Counted from the stretch's first letter, positions 17,347 through 24,964 are shown. The stretch is 34,209 bases of DNA from an uncultured Flavobacteriales bacterium (GCA_913064955.1 CAJYBK010000005.1:1-34209), one strand, 5' to 3'. Translations and numbers: made by a program. Notes: generated by a model from the letters alone, not told the origin.

Positions 17347-19425
17347 ATGTTCAGAAACTATTTTTTCATAGGGGTCTTGTTGCTAATCGCATCAAATTAC
17401 TTTTCACAAAGCAATAAAGCCACCCTATACATAAACTTTGAAGACGTAAATGCCTTTGCTCAACTGGATAACCCGAGGAATTATGATGGTAAGAATACTT
17501 TACACCTAGATAATGTTGTTAATCAGGATTATTTGCAACAAGCATTGGTTAGCCTTTCTAAAATCGAAAGTGTAGAAAACATTATCATCACAGATTATCA
17601 AGGTAAAAAAATACCACAAAGTTTGACCAACTGTCGCTATCTGCGTAAAATTACTTTCGTAAAATGCAAGGAGATTAATGCTAAGCATACCATTAAGTTG
17701 CTCGGTGAGTTACCTGCGCTGGAAAGCATCAATTTTGGCAACTGTAAAATAGAGGCCATCCCCGTGGAGATTAAAAACTGTACACAACTGAAAAGTATTA
17801 ATATATCATTGAATAATATATTGGACCTTAAAACAAGTATAGAATCATTAGCTCAATGTCCTAATTTAGAGTCTGTCGCACTTCCAGTTAATCAGATTTC
17901 AGAATTGCCTGAAAACATTGGAAAACTAACACACCTTAAAGAACTTAATTTAGCCAATAACAATTTGACAGATTTACCAATGGGGTTAAAAAGTTTGGAT
18001 AGTTTGGAGTCTATTGCAGTTCAAAAGAACATTATCATAGGCCCAGTAAAAGCTTACCAGAAGTTGAATACGCTTAACATTAAGTATCTTTCAATAGATG
18101 CAGTATCTGATGAGGAGTTAGAAGAGTTGAAAAAGCTTTTTCCTAATGCAAAAATCAAACAAGCCGAGAAGCCAAATTTGGACTTATTAGAAATGCATAC
18201 ACAAATTAAGGACTCTATTAACAATGAGATAAAGGCAGAAAGAACTAAAGAAGCGGATGATTCTGAGTACGTGATTAAAAAAAGGTCTTCCACAGAACTA
18301 AAAGTTTTGTCTTTGGCCTATTTGCACTACGCTAAAGTGTTTGACCCGCTACTTAATAAGAATGATTTCAGAGACACTTTACTCTTTGACGAACGTTTTA
18401 CGGACACGAACTATTATAACGTTTATAGGCGCCAAAAAGGACTGAGTTATGATTACTTTGAATTGAAGTTTGCAAGGACAAATGAGAAAAAGCAAATAGG
18501 CGTTAAATTTAAAATCACGGAGTATTTCTATAGCAACTTTGAAGAGTATTTTGCTTTTAATGAAATGATTTGGGTTGTTGTAGACAACCAGCAATCTGTT
18601 GGGGAATTTAAAAATGAATGGGTAAAGAATAAAAAGTATTTGGATTATAGAATTGATTATCAATCTGGTCAAAAGAACTTCCTTTTGACCTTCAAAACCC
18701 CTAACGGTTTTAAGGAATTAGTAGTAGTTCCGCGTTTCGAGACAAAAACACAAGCCATTTCGACTGTTCAGAAATCATATGAAGTTAGATACATTAAGTA
18801 TTTAGAAGGATTAAATAAACGTAGAAAAACCTTTAATAAAACTCAATATGACAAAACAGTAGAATATAGATTAAGCGTTAACAGGCTAAATAATACCACG
18901 TGGGAGGACTTCGGCAAACAGTACTTTTCTAGTGAAGAGAACAAACTATCACAAAAACAATGGCTGGAGTACTATGATGAGGTGATTAGCAAAGAAAAGC
19001 GAGCTTTGTTAAACAGCGAATTAAATACAGAGTATTTCTGTCGCCTATTGGCTTTGAACGGTGTTAACGAGCGAACATCTTTGCAAGAGACTAAAAGTGT
19101 TTATGGAGACTTGCCGAATAAGTTGGTTTTTGTGAATGGAAAGCATGAGCCTGTTGCTGTTAAAAACCTTTATGTGTTAAATCGAAAAGATAAATCGTAT
19201 AAAAAGTATGTTGGTTCTAACGGGCCTATGGAGTTTTTTGTTTTTTATAATTCTGGAGATCCTTTAAGTTTTGTCGTTGAATTTCGAAATGGAGATTTTG
19301 GAATCATTGAGTATTGGAATGCAGCTACTGTAACGTCTTCAGACGCGTTGAAACTAAGTCTTACTTTGATGTCTAAAGATTATACCGATCAGTATGATAT
19401 TATGAAACTTTTAAAACTATTGTAA
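17347..19425 (+). CDS. Secreted leucine-rich-repeat protein of unknown function
   Basis: A 692-residue protein with a Sec signal peptide (MFRNYFFIGVLLLIASNYFSQ). Residues about 80-240 contain five or six leucine-rich repeats of the LPxxIxxLxxLxxLxLxxNxL type (ISELPENIGKLTHLKELNLA, then NNLTDLPMGLKSLDSLESIA). After residue about 260 comes a charged helical segment (IKAERTKEADDSEYVIKKR). The long C-terminal half is rich in K, Y and F, with no family I recognise (YRRQKGLSYDYFELKFART, RNGDFGIIEYWNAATV). It may be a surface or periplasmic binding protein. The sigma-factor gene begins 42 nt after its stop on the same strand, so the LRR protein may belong to the same regulatory unit, but a -7 box also lies in that gap. 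Confidence 0.7.
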   Translation: MFRNYFFIGVLLLIASNYFSQSNKATLYINFEDVNAFAQLDNPRNYDGKNTLHLDNVVNQDYLQQALVSLSKIESVENIIITDYQGKKIPQSLTNCRYLRKITFVKCKEINAKHTIKLLGELPALESINFGNCKIEAIPVEIKNCTQLKSINISLNNILDLKTSIESLAQCPNLESVALPVNQISELPENIGKLTHLKELNLANNNLTDLPMGLKSLDSLESIAVQKNIIIGPVKAYQKLNTLNIKYLSIDAVSDEELEELKKLFPNAKIKQAEKPNLDLLEMHTQIKDSINNEIKAERTKEADDSEYVIKKRSSTELKVLSLAYLHYAKVFDPLLNKNDFRDTLLFDERFTDTNYYNVYRRQKGLSYDYFELKFARTNEKKQIGVKFKITEYFYSNFEEYFAFNEMIWVVVDNQQSVGEFKNEWVKNKKYLDYRIDYQSGQKNFLLTFKTPNGFKELVVVPRFETKTQAISTVQKSYEVRYIKYLEGLNKRRKTFNKTQYDKTVEYRLSVNRLNNTTWEDFGKQYFSSEENKLSQKQWLEYYDEVISKEKRALLNSELNTEYFCRLLALNGVNERTSLQETKSVYGDLPNKLVFVNGKHEPVAVKNLYVLNRKDKSYKKYVGSNGPMEFFVFYNSGDPLSFVVEFRNGDFGIIEYWNAATVTSSDALKLSLTLMSKDYTDQYDIMKLLKLL

Positions 19426-19462
19426 CCTTTTTAATGAGATGTATTATTCTGGTATAATTAAA

Positions 19463-19470
19463 TAAATTTG
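19463..19470 (+). promoter_or_regulatory. -7 promoter box for the sigma/anti-sigma pair
   Basis: TAAATTTG, an exact TAnnTTTG match. It overlaps the TTG at 19468 that would be the longest start of the sigma factor, so if this promoter is used, translation must begin further in. Confidence 0.5.
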
Positions 19471-20040
19471 AAACAAACAAATTCAATATATCATCATAAT
19501 GCCAGTGCTTTGGAAGAAGAAAGGCAATGGATAGAAAAAGCTAAAGTTAATCCTTCAGATTTTGGCGTATTGTATAAAAAATACTACCTACAGATTTTTA
19601 GATTTGTGCTCAAGAGGGTTGGAGACGAAAATATCTCAGCAGAAATTGTAAGTGACATTTTTGTTAAAGCGCTACAAAACATTTCTAAGTACGAACACAA
19701 AGGGTTTCCATTTTCTGCTTGGTTATTTCAAATAGCTAGGAATGAAGTTAATCTTTCATACCGCAAGGAGAAATACAATAAGACCGTTACTGTGGAAACG
19801 CCAGAATTAAATGAAGTGCTAGAGGAGGTGGACGAAACGCAACATGAAGAAAACATTCAATTGCTTTTGGGCGGGCTAAAGGAGTTAAAACCTGATGAAC
19901 TGGAAATATTAGAAATGCGATATTTTGAAAAAAGACCATTTAAGGAGGTAAGTGCGATTCTGGAAATTACAGAAAGTACCGCCAAAGTTAGAATGCACAG
20001 GGTTATGCAGAAATTGAAAGATATTATTACAAGAAAATGA
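19468..20040 (+). CDS. ECF-like RNA polymerase sigma factor
   Basis: A sigma-70 family factor of up to 190 residues. Region 2 lies at about 36-103 (VLYKKYYLQIFRFVLKRVGD, AEIVSDIFVKALQNI, FPFSAWLFQIARNEV) and region 4 at about 133-186 (LKPDELEILEMRYFEKRPFK, ESTAKVRMHRVMQKLKDII). The linker is short and acidic, as in ECF factors. No in-frame ATG exists near the N-terminus: the frame opens after a TAA at 19459, and the only ordinary candidates are TTG at 19468 and TTG at 19510 (LEEERQW). Its stop overlaps the next start (ATGA), typical of a sigma/anti-sigma pair. It may act on its own promoter, which is not demonstrated here. Confidence 0.88.
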   Translation: MKQTNSIYHHNASALEEERQWIEKAKVNPSDFGVLYKKYYLQIFRFVLKRVGDENISAEIVSDIFVKALQNISKYEHKGFPFSAWLFQIARNEVNLSYRKEKYNKTVTVETPELNEVLEEVDETQHEENIQLLLGGLKELKPDELEILEMRYFEKRPFKEVSAILEITESTAKVRMHRVMQKLKDIITRK

Positions 20041-20756
20041 AAGAATTAAACATAAATAGGGACGTGCCACAACCATCTGATGATGATTTGTTAAAGCATC
20101 AAAACTTTGAAGAGGTGCTTAAAAAAGCTTCTCATACTACAACTGTAGAAACCGGTAACCTAGTCAGTAAAAAATGGTGGTATTTTGGAGTTGGTTTGTT
20201 TGTTGTTGCGGGGGTATTTGTTTCTACAATTATTGCAACTACATTTAGTACAAAAAATTACAAAAAAAACTATACTACTGTTAATCAAGATATTGTGGAG
20301 GTAAATAAATTGCAAGAAGTAGACTTGTCTATATTAAACAATATTTTGACTATTGAAAATAATACAGAAATTCAAAAAGAATCGGATAAAAATGAATTCG
20401 AACAGGAAGAAATAGAAGGTACAGTTCCAATCAAAAAAGTAGTACAGATTTACTATCCGAAAGAAGCCTCTACTTTAACCTTCAAACTCGAAGAGTCATT
20501 TGGGTTAAAGAGTCAGTATCAAAAGTTTGAGGAATTTTCCATCTATTCGAACCTTTCTTTTCAACCTATTGGTGATTATCAAAGCGGCTGGTTAAAAGCT
20601 AGTTGGTCTGAAGTTCAATTGGTCAAGAAAAGCGACAACTATTTTTTAATGTTATCAAAAAATGGTATTACTATTCCTTGTCAAGTTGTTCCTGTATTTG
20701 AATCAGAAGATTATGTGAATGCATTAGATATTTACGCTGCTAACGCAGGTAAATGA
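20037..20756 (+). CDS. Single-pass membrane protein, probable anti-sigma factor
   Basis: A 239-residue protein whose ATG at 20037 overlaps the sigma-factor stop by 4 nt (ATGA), indicating translational coupling. An N-terminal cytoplasmic part (residues 1-46; DDDLLKHQNFEEVLKKAS) is followed by one transmembrane helix at about 47-70 (WWYFGVGLFVVAGVFVSTII). A largely extracytoplasmic domain comes next (about 75-239; VQIYYPKEASTLTFKLEESF, YQKFEEFSIYSNLSFQPIGD). No zinc anti-sigma HxxxCxxC motif was seen and I recognise no family. The anti-sigma role is inferred only from gene order and topology. Its stop lies one base from the stop of the convergent LytTR gene. Confidence 0.75.
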   Translation: MKELNINRDVPQPSDDDLLKHQNFEEVLKKASHTTTVETGNLVSKKWWYFGVGLFVVAGVFVSTIIATTFSTKNYKKNYTTVNQDIVEVNKLQEVDLSILNNILTIENNTEIQKESDKNEFEQEEIEGTVPIKKVVQIYYPKEASTLTFKLEESFGLKSQYQKFEEFSIYSNLSFQPIGDYQSGWLKASWSEVQLVKKSDNYFLMLSKNGITIPCQVVPVFESEDYVNALDIYAANAGK

Positions 20757-20757
20757 T

Positions 20758-21498
20758 TTAGAACGTATTAATACGATCCAGGAAGCTAGTCATTTTTCTT
20801 CTTGCTACAGGAACCATTTTACCATTTTGAAGGACAGCCATATTACCCTCTTTTCTTGAAAATTCCTTCAAGTGATGTTCTACATTTACAATATATGATT
20901 TATGCGTACGGTAGAAAACATTTGCGTTCAGGTTGTCCTCATATACCTTAATGTTTTTGCTGCTCAAATGCCTTGTTCCATTGGCAAGATAAATCATTGT
21001 GTAGTTGTCACTTGCTTCTAAATGAGTTATTTCATCGTTTTTAAGGATAATGAATCCATCTCTAGTTGGGACGCTTATTCTGTCATTACTTTTATCCGCT
21101 TCTTTTTTGGCATCTAAAGCATCAGTGTCTTCGATGGTGTGGATTCTTAAAAGTTTCTCTACAGCAGTTTGTAGGTCATCAATGCTAATTGGTTTTTCTA
21201 AATAATCTATTGCATCAGCCTTAAATGCTTTCAATGCATATTCGTTATATGCAGTAGTGAAAATCACAGAGAAATCACGGTTTTCGTAATGCTTTAACAA
21301 TTCAAACCCATCTTCATTTGGCATAGCGATATCTAGAAATACCACTTCAGGATCTTCCTTGTCGATTAATGTTCTTGCTTCCGCTACTGAAGCGGCCAAA
21401 CCAACAACTTTCAGTTCTGGGCAAAACTCATCTACTAATATTTTTAAGTTCTCTCTTGCGTTGCTTTCATCGTCTACTATAATTGTTTTGAGTGCCAT
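20758..21498 (-). CDS. LytTR-family response regulator
   Basis: A 246-residue two-domain regulator. The receiver (about 1-120) has the acidic pair D9-D10, phosphoacceptor D56 in FLDIAMPNEDG, T81 and K102 (EKPI). The LytTR DNA-binding domain (about 141-246; RISVPTRDGFIILKNDEITH, YRTHKSYIVNVEHHLKEF, VPVARRKMTSFLDRI) follows. LytTR proteins bind direct repeats spaced about two helical turns. No sensor kinase is adjacent, so the partner lies elsewhere. Upstream of its -7 box lie three 21-nt-spaced direct repeats (21559-21615) that fit such a site, suggesting autoregulation. Confidence 0.95.
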   Translation of the reverse strand: MALKTIIVDDESNARENLKILVDEFCPELKVVGLAASVAEARTLIDKEDPEVVFLDIAMPNEDGFELLKHYENRDFSVIFTTAYNEYALKAFKADAIDYLEKPISIDDLQTAVEKLLRIHTIEDTDALDAKKEADKSNDRISVPTRDGFIILKNDEITHLEASDNYTMIYLANGTRHLSSKNIKVYEDNLNANVFYRTHKSYIVNVEHHLKEFSRKEGNMAVLQNGKMVPVARRKMTSFLDRINTF

Positions 21499-21523
21499 AA
21501 TTCGTTGTTTTAAAAGGTTTAAT

Positions 21524-21531
21524 CAAAACTA
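21524..21531 (-). promoter_or_regulatory. -7 promoter box for the LytTR regulator
   Basis: Minus strand reads TAGTTTTG, an exact TAnnTTTG match. Predicted start is near 21518, giving a leader of about 20 nt. The nearest direct repeat (from 21559) is then about 40 bp upstream, the normal place for an activator. Confidence 0.55.
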
Positions 21532-21558
21532 TGTTAAATTTTAATAAAACGACAGGTC

Positions 21559-21615
21559 ATTGAGTGGTTGGTATAAATCATTGAGTAGTTGGTAGGAACT
21601 ATTGAGTAGTTGGTT
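21559..21615. promoter_or_regulatory. Three tandem direct repeats, likely LytTR binding sites
   Basis: ATTGAGTGGTTGGT (from 21559), ATTGAGTAGTTGGT (from 21580) and ATTGAGTAGTTGGT (from 21601), exactly 21 bp apart (two helical turns). Aligned as 9-mers (GTAGTTGGT), they are 12 bp apart, the spacing reported for LytTR direct repeats, and the AGTTGGT core agrees with the known consensus at its last seven positions. The repeats lie between the LytTR gene and cvpA. A weak fourth copy, ATTGATGTGG, begins at 21641 with the wrong phase. Confidence 0.65.
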
Positions 21616-21634
21616 TTAGAAATAAAGGTCAAAA

Positions 21635-21650
21635 CCACAAATTGATGTGG
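21635..21650. repeat. Short inverted repeat upstream of cvpA
   Basis: CCACA (21635-21639), 6-nt loop AATTGA, TGTGG (21646-21650). Perfect but only 5 bp; it may be an operator half-site or chance. It overlaps the weak fourth copy of the 21-bp repeat. Confidence 0.3.
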
Positions 21651-21692
21651 AAATCATTCCTTTGGAGACTCTTTTTTGGAGTAGAAACACGG

Positions 21693-21700
21693 TATTTTTG
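21693..21700 (+). promoter_or_regulatory. -7 promoter box for cvpA, 5 nt before the ATG
   Basis: TATTTTTG, an exact TAnnTTTG match, followed by TTTTA and the ATG at 21706. A leaderless or nearly leaderless transcript is expected. Confidence 0.55.
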
Positions 21701-21705
21701 TTTTA

Positions 21706-22230
21706 ATGAATTACATTGACATAGTCATATTAATACCATTACTATGGGCTGGATATCGCGGGTTTACTAAAGGTGTTATTATCGAGGTGGCAAGCATCGT
21801 GGCTTTTGTTCTAGGCGTATGGGGAGGCATTCACTTTTCTGATTTAATAGGTGATTTTGTAAAAGAGAATATCAGCGACCAATACGAGCCAGTGATTTCT
21901 TTCACAATTATTTTTATAGCCATTGTGGTTGGTGTTTTTGTGATTGGAAAAACGCTTGAAAAGGTGGTCAACTTGGCCCAATTAAAAATAGCAAATAAAG
22001 TAGCAGGTGCGATTTTTGGAGTAGGTAAAATCGTTCTTATTTGGAGTTTTCTAATAATCATAATTAATCAATACGACAGTAAGTTCCATTTTATCCCTGA
22101 TGAAACAAAGGACAGTTCATTGCTATACAAACCGTTGATTGACCTTTCTAAAGCAATAGTTCCAGCTGTTGAAGATAGTGACACATTTAAAGAGAATGCT
22201 GGTGGATTTAACTTGTTTGGCAAGAACTAG
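21706..22230 (+). CDS. cvpA: CvpA family membrane protein
   Basis: A 174-residue inner-membrane protein with four predicted helices. The N-terminal signature MNYIDIVILIPLLWAGYRGF, then TKGVIIEVAS, is the standard CvpA start. Helices follow at about 25-45 (SIVAFVLGVWGGIHF), 60-85 (VISFTIIFIAIVVGVFVIGK) and 100-120 (GVGKIVLIWSFLIIIIN). CvpA proteins are linked to envelope homeostasis and to colicin V production in E. coli; the molecular role is uncertain. It is separated from holB by about 89 nt that include a -7 box and a weak hairpin, so it is probably transcribed alone. The LytTR repeats may also influence this promoter. Confidence 0.9.
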   Translation: MNYIDIVILIPLLWAGYRGFTKGVIIEVASIVAFVLGVWGGIHFSDLIGDFVKENISDQYEPVISFTIIFIAIVVGVFVIGKTLEKVVNLAQLKIANKVAGAIFGVGKIVLIWSFLIIIINQYDSKFHFIPDETKDSSLLYKPLIDLSKAIVPAVEDSDTFKENAGGFNLFGKN

Positions 22231-22246
22231 TCAATTTAACCGGGAT

Positions 22247-22280
22247 TTGAGGTTTTTAGAATCTCAACTATTTGTTTTTT
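22247..22280 (+). terminator. Weak possible terminator after cvpA
   Basis: TTGAG at 22247-22251 can pair with CTCAA at 22263-22267, followed by TTTGTTTTTT to 22280. The stem is short and AU-rich with a long loop, so this is only a possibility. Confidence 0.3.
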
Positions 22281-22307
22281 AACTTCAATTTTCTGATTTC
22301 AGAACAT

Positions 22308-22315
22308 TATCTTTG
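22308..22315 (+). promoter_or_regulatory. -7 promoter box for holB, 4 nt before the ATG
   Basis: TATCTTTG, an exact TAnnTTTG match, followed by TATC and the ATG at 22320. This supports the start at 22320 over the ATG at 22272, which lies upstream of the promoter. Confidence 0.6.
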
Positions 22316-22319
22316 TATC

Positions 22320-23450
22320 ATGCTTTTTAAGGACATCATCGGTAGACAGGATCTCAAGGACCATTTGATGCATACTATTCAAAAGAAAAGAATAAGTCAT
22401 GCTCAGTTATTTTTGGGAAACGAAGGGTCAGGAAACTTGCCTCTGGCGTTGGCTTATGCAAGATATGTGCTTTGTGAAAACAAGTCAGAAACGGATTCTT
22501 GTGGCTCTTGTAGAAACTGTACTAGAATGGATAAATTGGAGCATCCAGATGTTCATTTTTCTTTTCCAGTGCAAGCAAAAGGCTCGGAAATCTACTTAAG
22601 CGATCACATGATATCTCAGTGGCGAGCAATCAATTTGGAGAACCCTTATTTTGGACTTAATGATTGGTATGAAGCGGGAGAGGGAAGCAATAAGCAAGGA
22701 AACATTGCCGTTAAAGAAGCAGATAGTATATCTCATAAGTTGGCATTGAAGTCTTTTGAAGGAGATTACAAAATCTTAATTATGTGGTTGCCAGAAATGA
22801 TGAAGGCACCTGCATCGAATAAGCTATTAAAGATCATAGAAGAGCCACCACCTAAGACTTTATTTTTGTTAGTGTCTGAAAGTGCAGACAATATCATTTC
22901 TACAATTTTATCACGAACACAGATTGTGAAGGTATTGCCACCTAAGGAATCAGAGGTTTCAGAATATTTGATTCAGAAATACCAATTGGACAAGACCGAA
23001 GCCGATAACCTGGCACATCTTTCTGAAAGGAATGTGGCTGAAGCAATTCACTTGATGAGAAACTTAGGCTCTTCAAAATTTAACATAGACAACTTCATTT
23101 TATGGATGAGATTGTGTTATAAAAGAGATGTTCCTGCAACGATTGATTGGGTGGATCAGATAACTGGTCGCGGACACACACGGGAAGAACATAAGTCCTT
23201 TTTAAAGTTTTGCTTACAGATGTTTCGAAATAGTATTGTTGGTCATTATACCAATGGAGATACTGTGGTACTTACGGGAGAACAGGAGAAGTTTCTGAAG
23301 AAGTTTGCTCCCTTTATTAATCATAATAATATTGTGCTTTTATCTCAGTCTATTGATGAGGCACATTATCACATAGAAAGGAATGCGAATCCTAAAATTT
23401 TATTTATGGATTTGTCGTTGAAAATATTCTTGCAATTGAAGAAAGCGTAG
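22320..23450 (+). CDS. holB: DNA polymerase III delta-prime subunit
   Basis: The non-motor subunit of the clamp loader, which loads the beta sliding clamp onto DNA. I choose the ATG at 22320 (376 residues): MLFKDIIGRQDLKDHL is the usual beginning, and the 16 extra codons from 22272 run through the promoter. The Walker A site is degenerate (GNEGSGNL at 33-40, lysine lost), as expected because delta-prime does not bind ATP. A zinc cluster (C52, C61, C64, C67) follows. KLLKIIEEPPPKTLFLLV and ILSRTQIVKV are characteristic; the usual SRC motif is SRT here. The C-terminal helical domain closes the protein. It converges with the dnaJ-like gene, 8 nt apart. Confidence 0.9.
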   Translation: MLFKDIIGRQDLKDHLMHTIQKKRISHAQLFLGNEGSGNLPLALAYARYVLCENKSETDSCGSCRNCTRMDKLEHPDVHFSFPVQAKGSEIYLSDHMISQWRAINLENPYFGLNDWYEAGEGSNKQGNIAVKEADSISHKLALKSFEGDYKILIMWLPEMMKAPASNKLLKIIEEPPPKTLFLLVSESADNIISTILSRTQIVKVLPPKESEVSEYLIQKYQLDKTEADNLAHLSERNVAEAIHLMRNLGSSKFNIDNFILWMRLCYKRDVPATIDWVDQITGRGHTREEHKSFLKFCLQMFRNSIVGHYTNGDTVVLTGEQEKFLKKFAPFINHNNIVLLSQSIDEAHYHIERNANPKILFMDLSLKIFLQLKKA

Positions 23451-23458
23451 GCAATGCT

Positions 23459-23992
23459 TTAATCCTCTTTATAATATCTTCGAAAGTTAATCAGAACAAA
23501 GACGTAAATTACTGTAGTAATTATGCCCATCATTTTGAGGAAAAGGTAAAGTCTTTCCACAGGAAATGTTTCGTCATCTGGTCTAGCAGAGTAGGATCCA
23601 AAAATAATAACAGAGAAAAAAATAAGAGTCAGGATGTATGCTCGAATTATTTTCCATACATCCGTGCTGTAAGTTTCTTTTTTAATGGACTTAAGGTAAG
23701 CATCCCTTTTCAATTTGAGTTTTCTGGCTGCTTCAAACTTGGCTTTCTTCTTTTCTTTCTCTAGCCATTCTTTGCTTACTTTTGGTTTTCTACGAAACGA
23801 AGTTGTGTAGGAAGGCTTTCTTATTTTTAATAAAATTTCGTATGCCTCATTTATTTTTATAAACTCCTTTATTGCTGAATCAGACGAGTTGATATCTGGG
23901 TGAATTTCCTTGCTTAATTTATAGTAAGCTTTTTTTATTTCACTTGTTGAAGCACCATACCTTAATCCCAAAATTGCATAATACTTATGCAT
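23459..23992 (-). CDS. Membrane-anchored DnaJ-domain protein
   Basis: A 177-residue J-domain protein that should stimulate an Hsp70 partner at the membrane. The J domain is at residues about 3-58 with the intact HPD tripeptide at 31-33 (YYKLSKEIHPDINSSDSAIK). A basic coiled segment (KEWLEKEKKKAKFEAARKLK) precedes two transmembrane helices at about 118-140 (IRAYILTLIFFSVIIFGSYS) and 148-172 (LFLKMMGIITTVIYVFVLIN). No Cys-rich or C-terminal peptide-binding domain is present, so this is a type C J protein. Its start is 3 nt after the M23 peptidase stop, suggesting one transcript; it converges with holB. Confidence 0.88.
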   Translation of the reverse strand: MHKYYAILGLRYGASTSEIKKAYYKLSKEIHPDINSSDSAIKEFIKINEAYEILLKIRKPSYTTSFRRKPKVSKEWLEKEKKKAKFEAARKLKLKRDAYLKSIKKETYSTDVWKIIRAYILTLIFFSVIIFGSYSARPDDETFPVERLYLFLKMMGIITTVIYVFVLINFRRYYKED

Positions 23993-23995
23993 ATG

Positions 23996-24964
23996 TTACA
24001 TGGATTGTGTTGGTCTAGCTGAAATAGTAATCACTTGATCAAATTCTTCCGGACTTAAGTCATTAAAGAAAAAGTTGACAGGATTTACATGATTTCCCTT
24101 GTAAAACACCTCGTAGTGTAAATGCGGACCAACTGACGCCCCTGTGTTCCCGACAAGCGCAATGATGTCACCTCTTTTTACTTTTTCTCCTGGCTTACAT
24201 TTAAATTGAGAAACGTGAGCATACCTTGTTTTGTAACCAAACCCATGATTAAGAATAACTATTTGACCATAGCCGCTCATAACTTCTGTTTTTTCAACAG
24301 TAGCATCACCGGTAGCAAAAATTGGAGTTCCAATATCTGCAGTAAAATCGATACCAGTATGCATTTTCATAATCTTATAAATAGGGTGCATCCTGTATCC
24401 ATATCCAGAAGCAATTCTTGTTAACTCCACATTTGATATTGGCTGAATAGATGGTATAGATTGAAGAAGTTTTTCCTTGTTCTTGGCCATTGAAACAACT
24501 GAGTCATAACTGATGGACTGAGCAGTAATTCTTTTTTCCAGGATAGCCAGTTTTTTGGAAATCTCAACTACAAGTTCTCCGTGGGCCATGTCCATCATCG
24601 CAGCATATTTTTTTTGATTGCCACCTGTTCCTAATTCTCTTTTATAGCCTGGAAACGGATCTGCTCCAAAAATTGTTCTGTAAATATTATCATCACGGTA
24701 TTGCATTTCATCAAGAACAATGGCTGAGTTGTCCAGTCTAGCAATAAATTCCTTGAGTTTTGCTTCTGTTTGCTCATTATTTAACTGAGCTTCTTTTTTA
24801 CCCCTTTCCTTAATGAAGTTATAAGAAAAGAACAAGAGTAAAACGGACACTACAGTAGCAGACATAAAATGATAGGACAACTTTTTGAGATGATCTCTCC
24901 AAGTTAATTCCACTTCATCATAACTAAGTGTCTTTGGGTTATATTTATACTTTGTTTTACTCAC
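23996..24964 (-). CDS. Membrane-anchored M23 (LytM) peptidoglycan endopeptidase
   Basis: A 322-residue murein hydrolase or hydrolase activator. A short cytoplasmic N-terminus is followed by one transmembrane helix at about 32-52 and a coiled, periplasmic stalk (about 55-170). The LytM domain has all zinc and catalytic landmarks: H202-x3-D206 (HTGID), H250 (YAH) and H281-x-H283 (GPHLHYEVF). The HxxxD and HxH motifs are intact, so it is predicted to be active. Translation appears to start at a GTG (24964-24962, MSKTKYKY), since no in-frame ATG lies upstream of the helix; a TACTTTAG box lies a little upstream. The dnaJ-like gene follows by 3 nt. Confidence 0.92.
   Translation of the reverse strand: MSKTKYKYNPKTLSYDEVELTWRDHLKKLSYHFMSATVVSVLLLFFSYNFIKERGKKEAQLNNEQTEAKLKEFIARLDNSAIVLDEMQYRDDNIYRTIFGADPFPGYKRELGTGGNQKKYAAMMDMAHGELVVEISKKLAILEKRITAQSISYDSVVSMAKNKEKLLQSIPSIQPISNVELTRIASGYGYRMHPIYKIMKMHTGIDFTADIGTPIFATGDATVEKTEVMSGYGQIVILNHGFGYKTRYAHVSQFKCKPGEKVKRGDIIALVGNTGASVGPHLHYEVFYKGNHVNPVNFFFNDLSPEEFDQVITISARPTQSM

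Noticed and set aside
18379-18672. Minus-strand reading frame inside the LRR gene
   Set aside because: No signal, promoter or protein pattern; a shadow of the plus-strand gene.
21641-21650. A fourth copy of the 21-bp repeat
   Set aside because: Only ATTGATGTGG resembles it and it begins at 21641, off the expected 21-bp phase.
22272-22319. ATG at 22272 as holB start
   Set aside because: It lies upstream of the TATCTTTG promoter box, and the extra 16 residues (MFFNFNFLISEHYLCI) have no homologue look.
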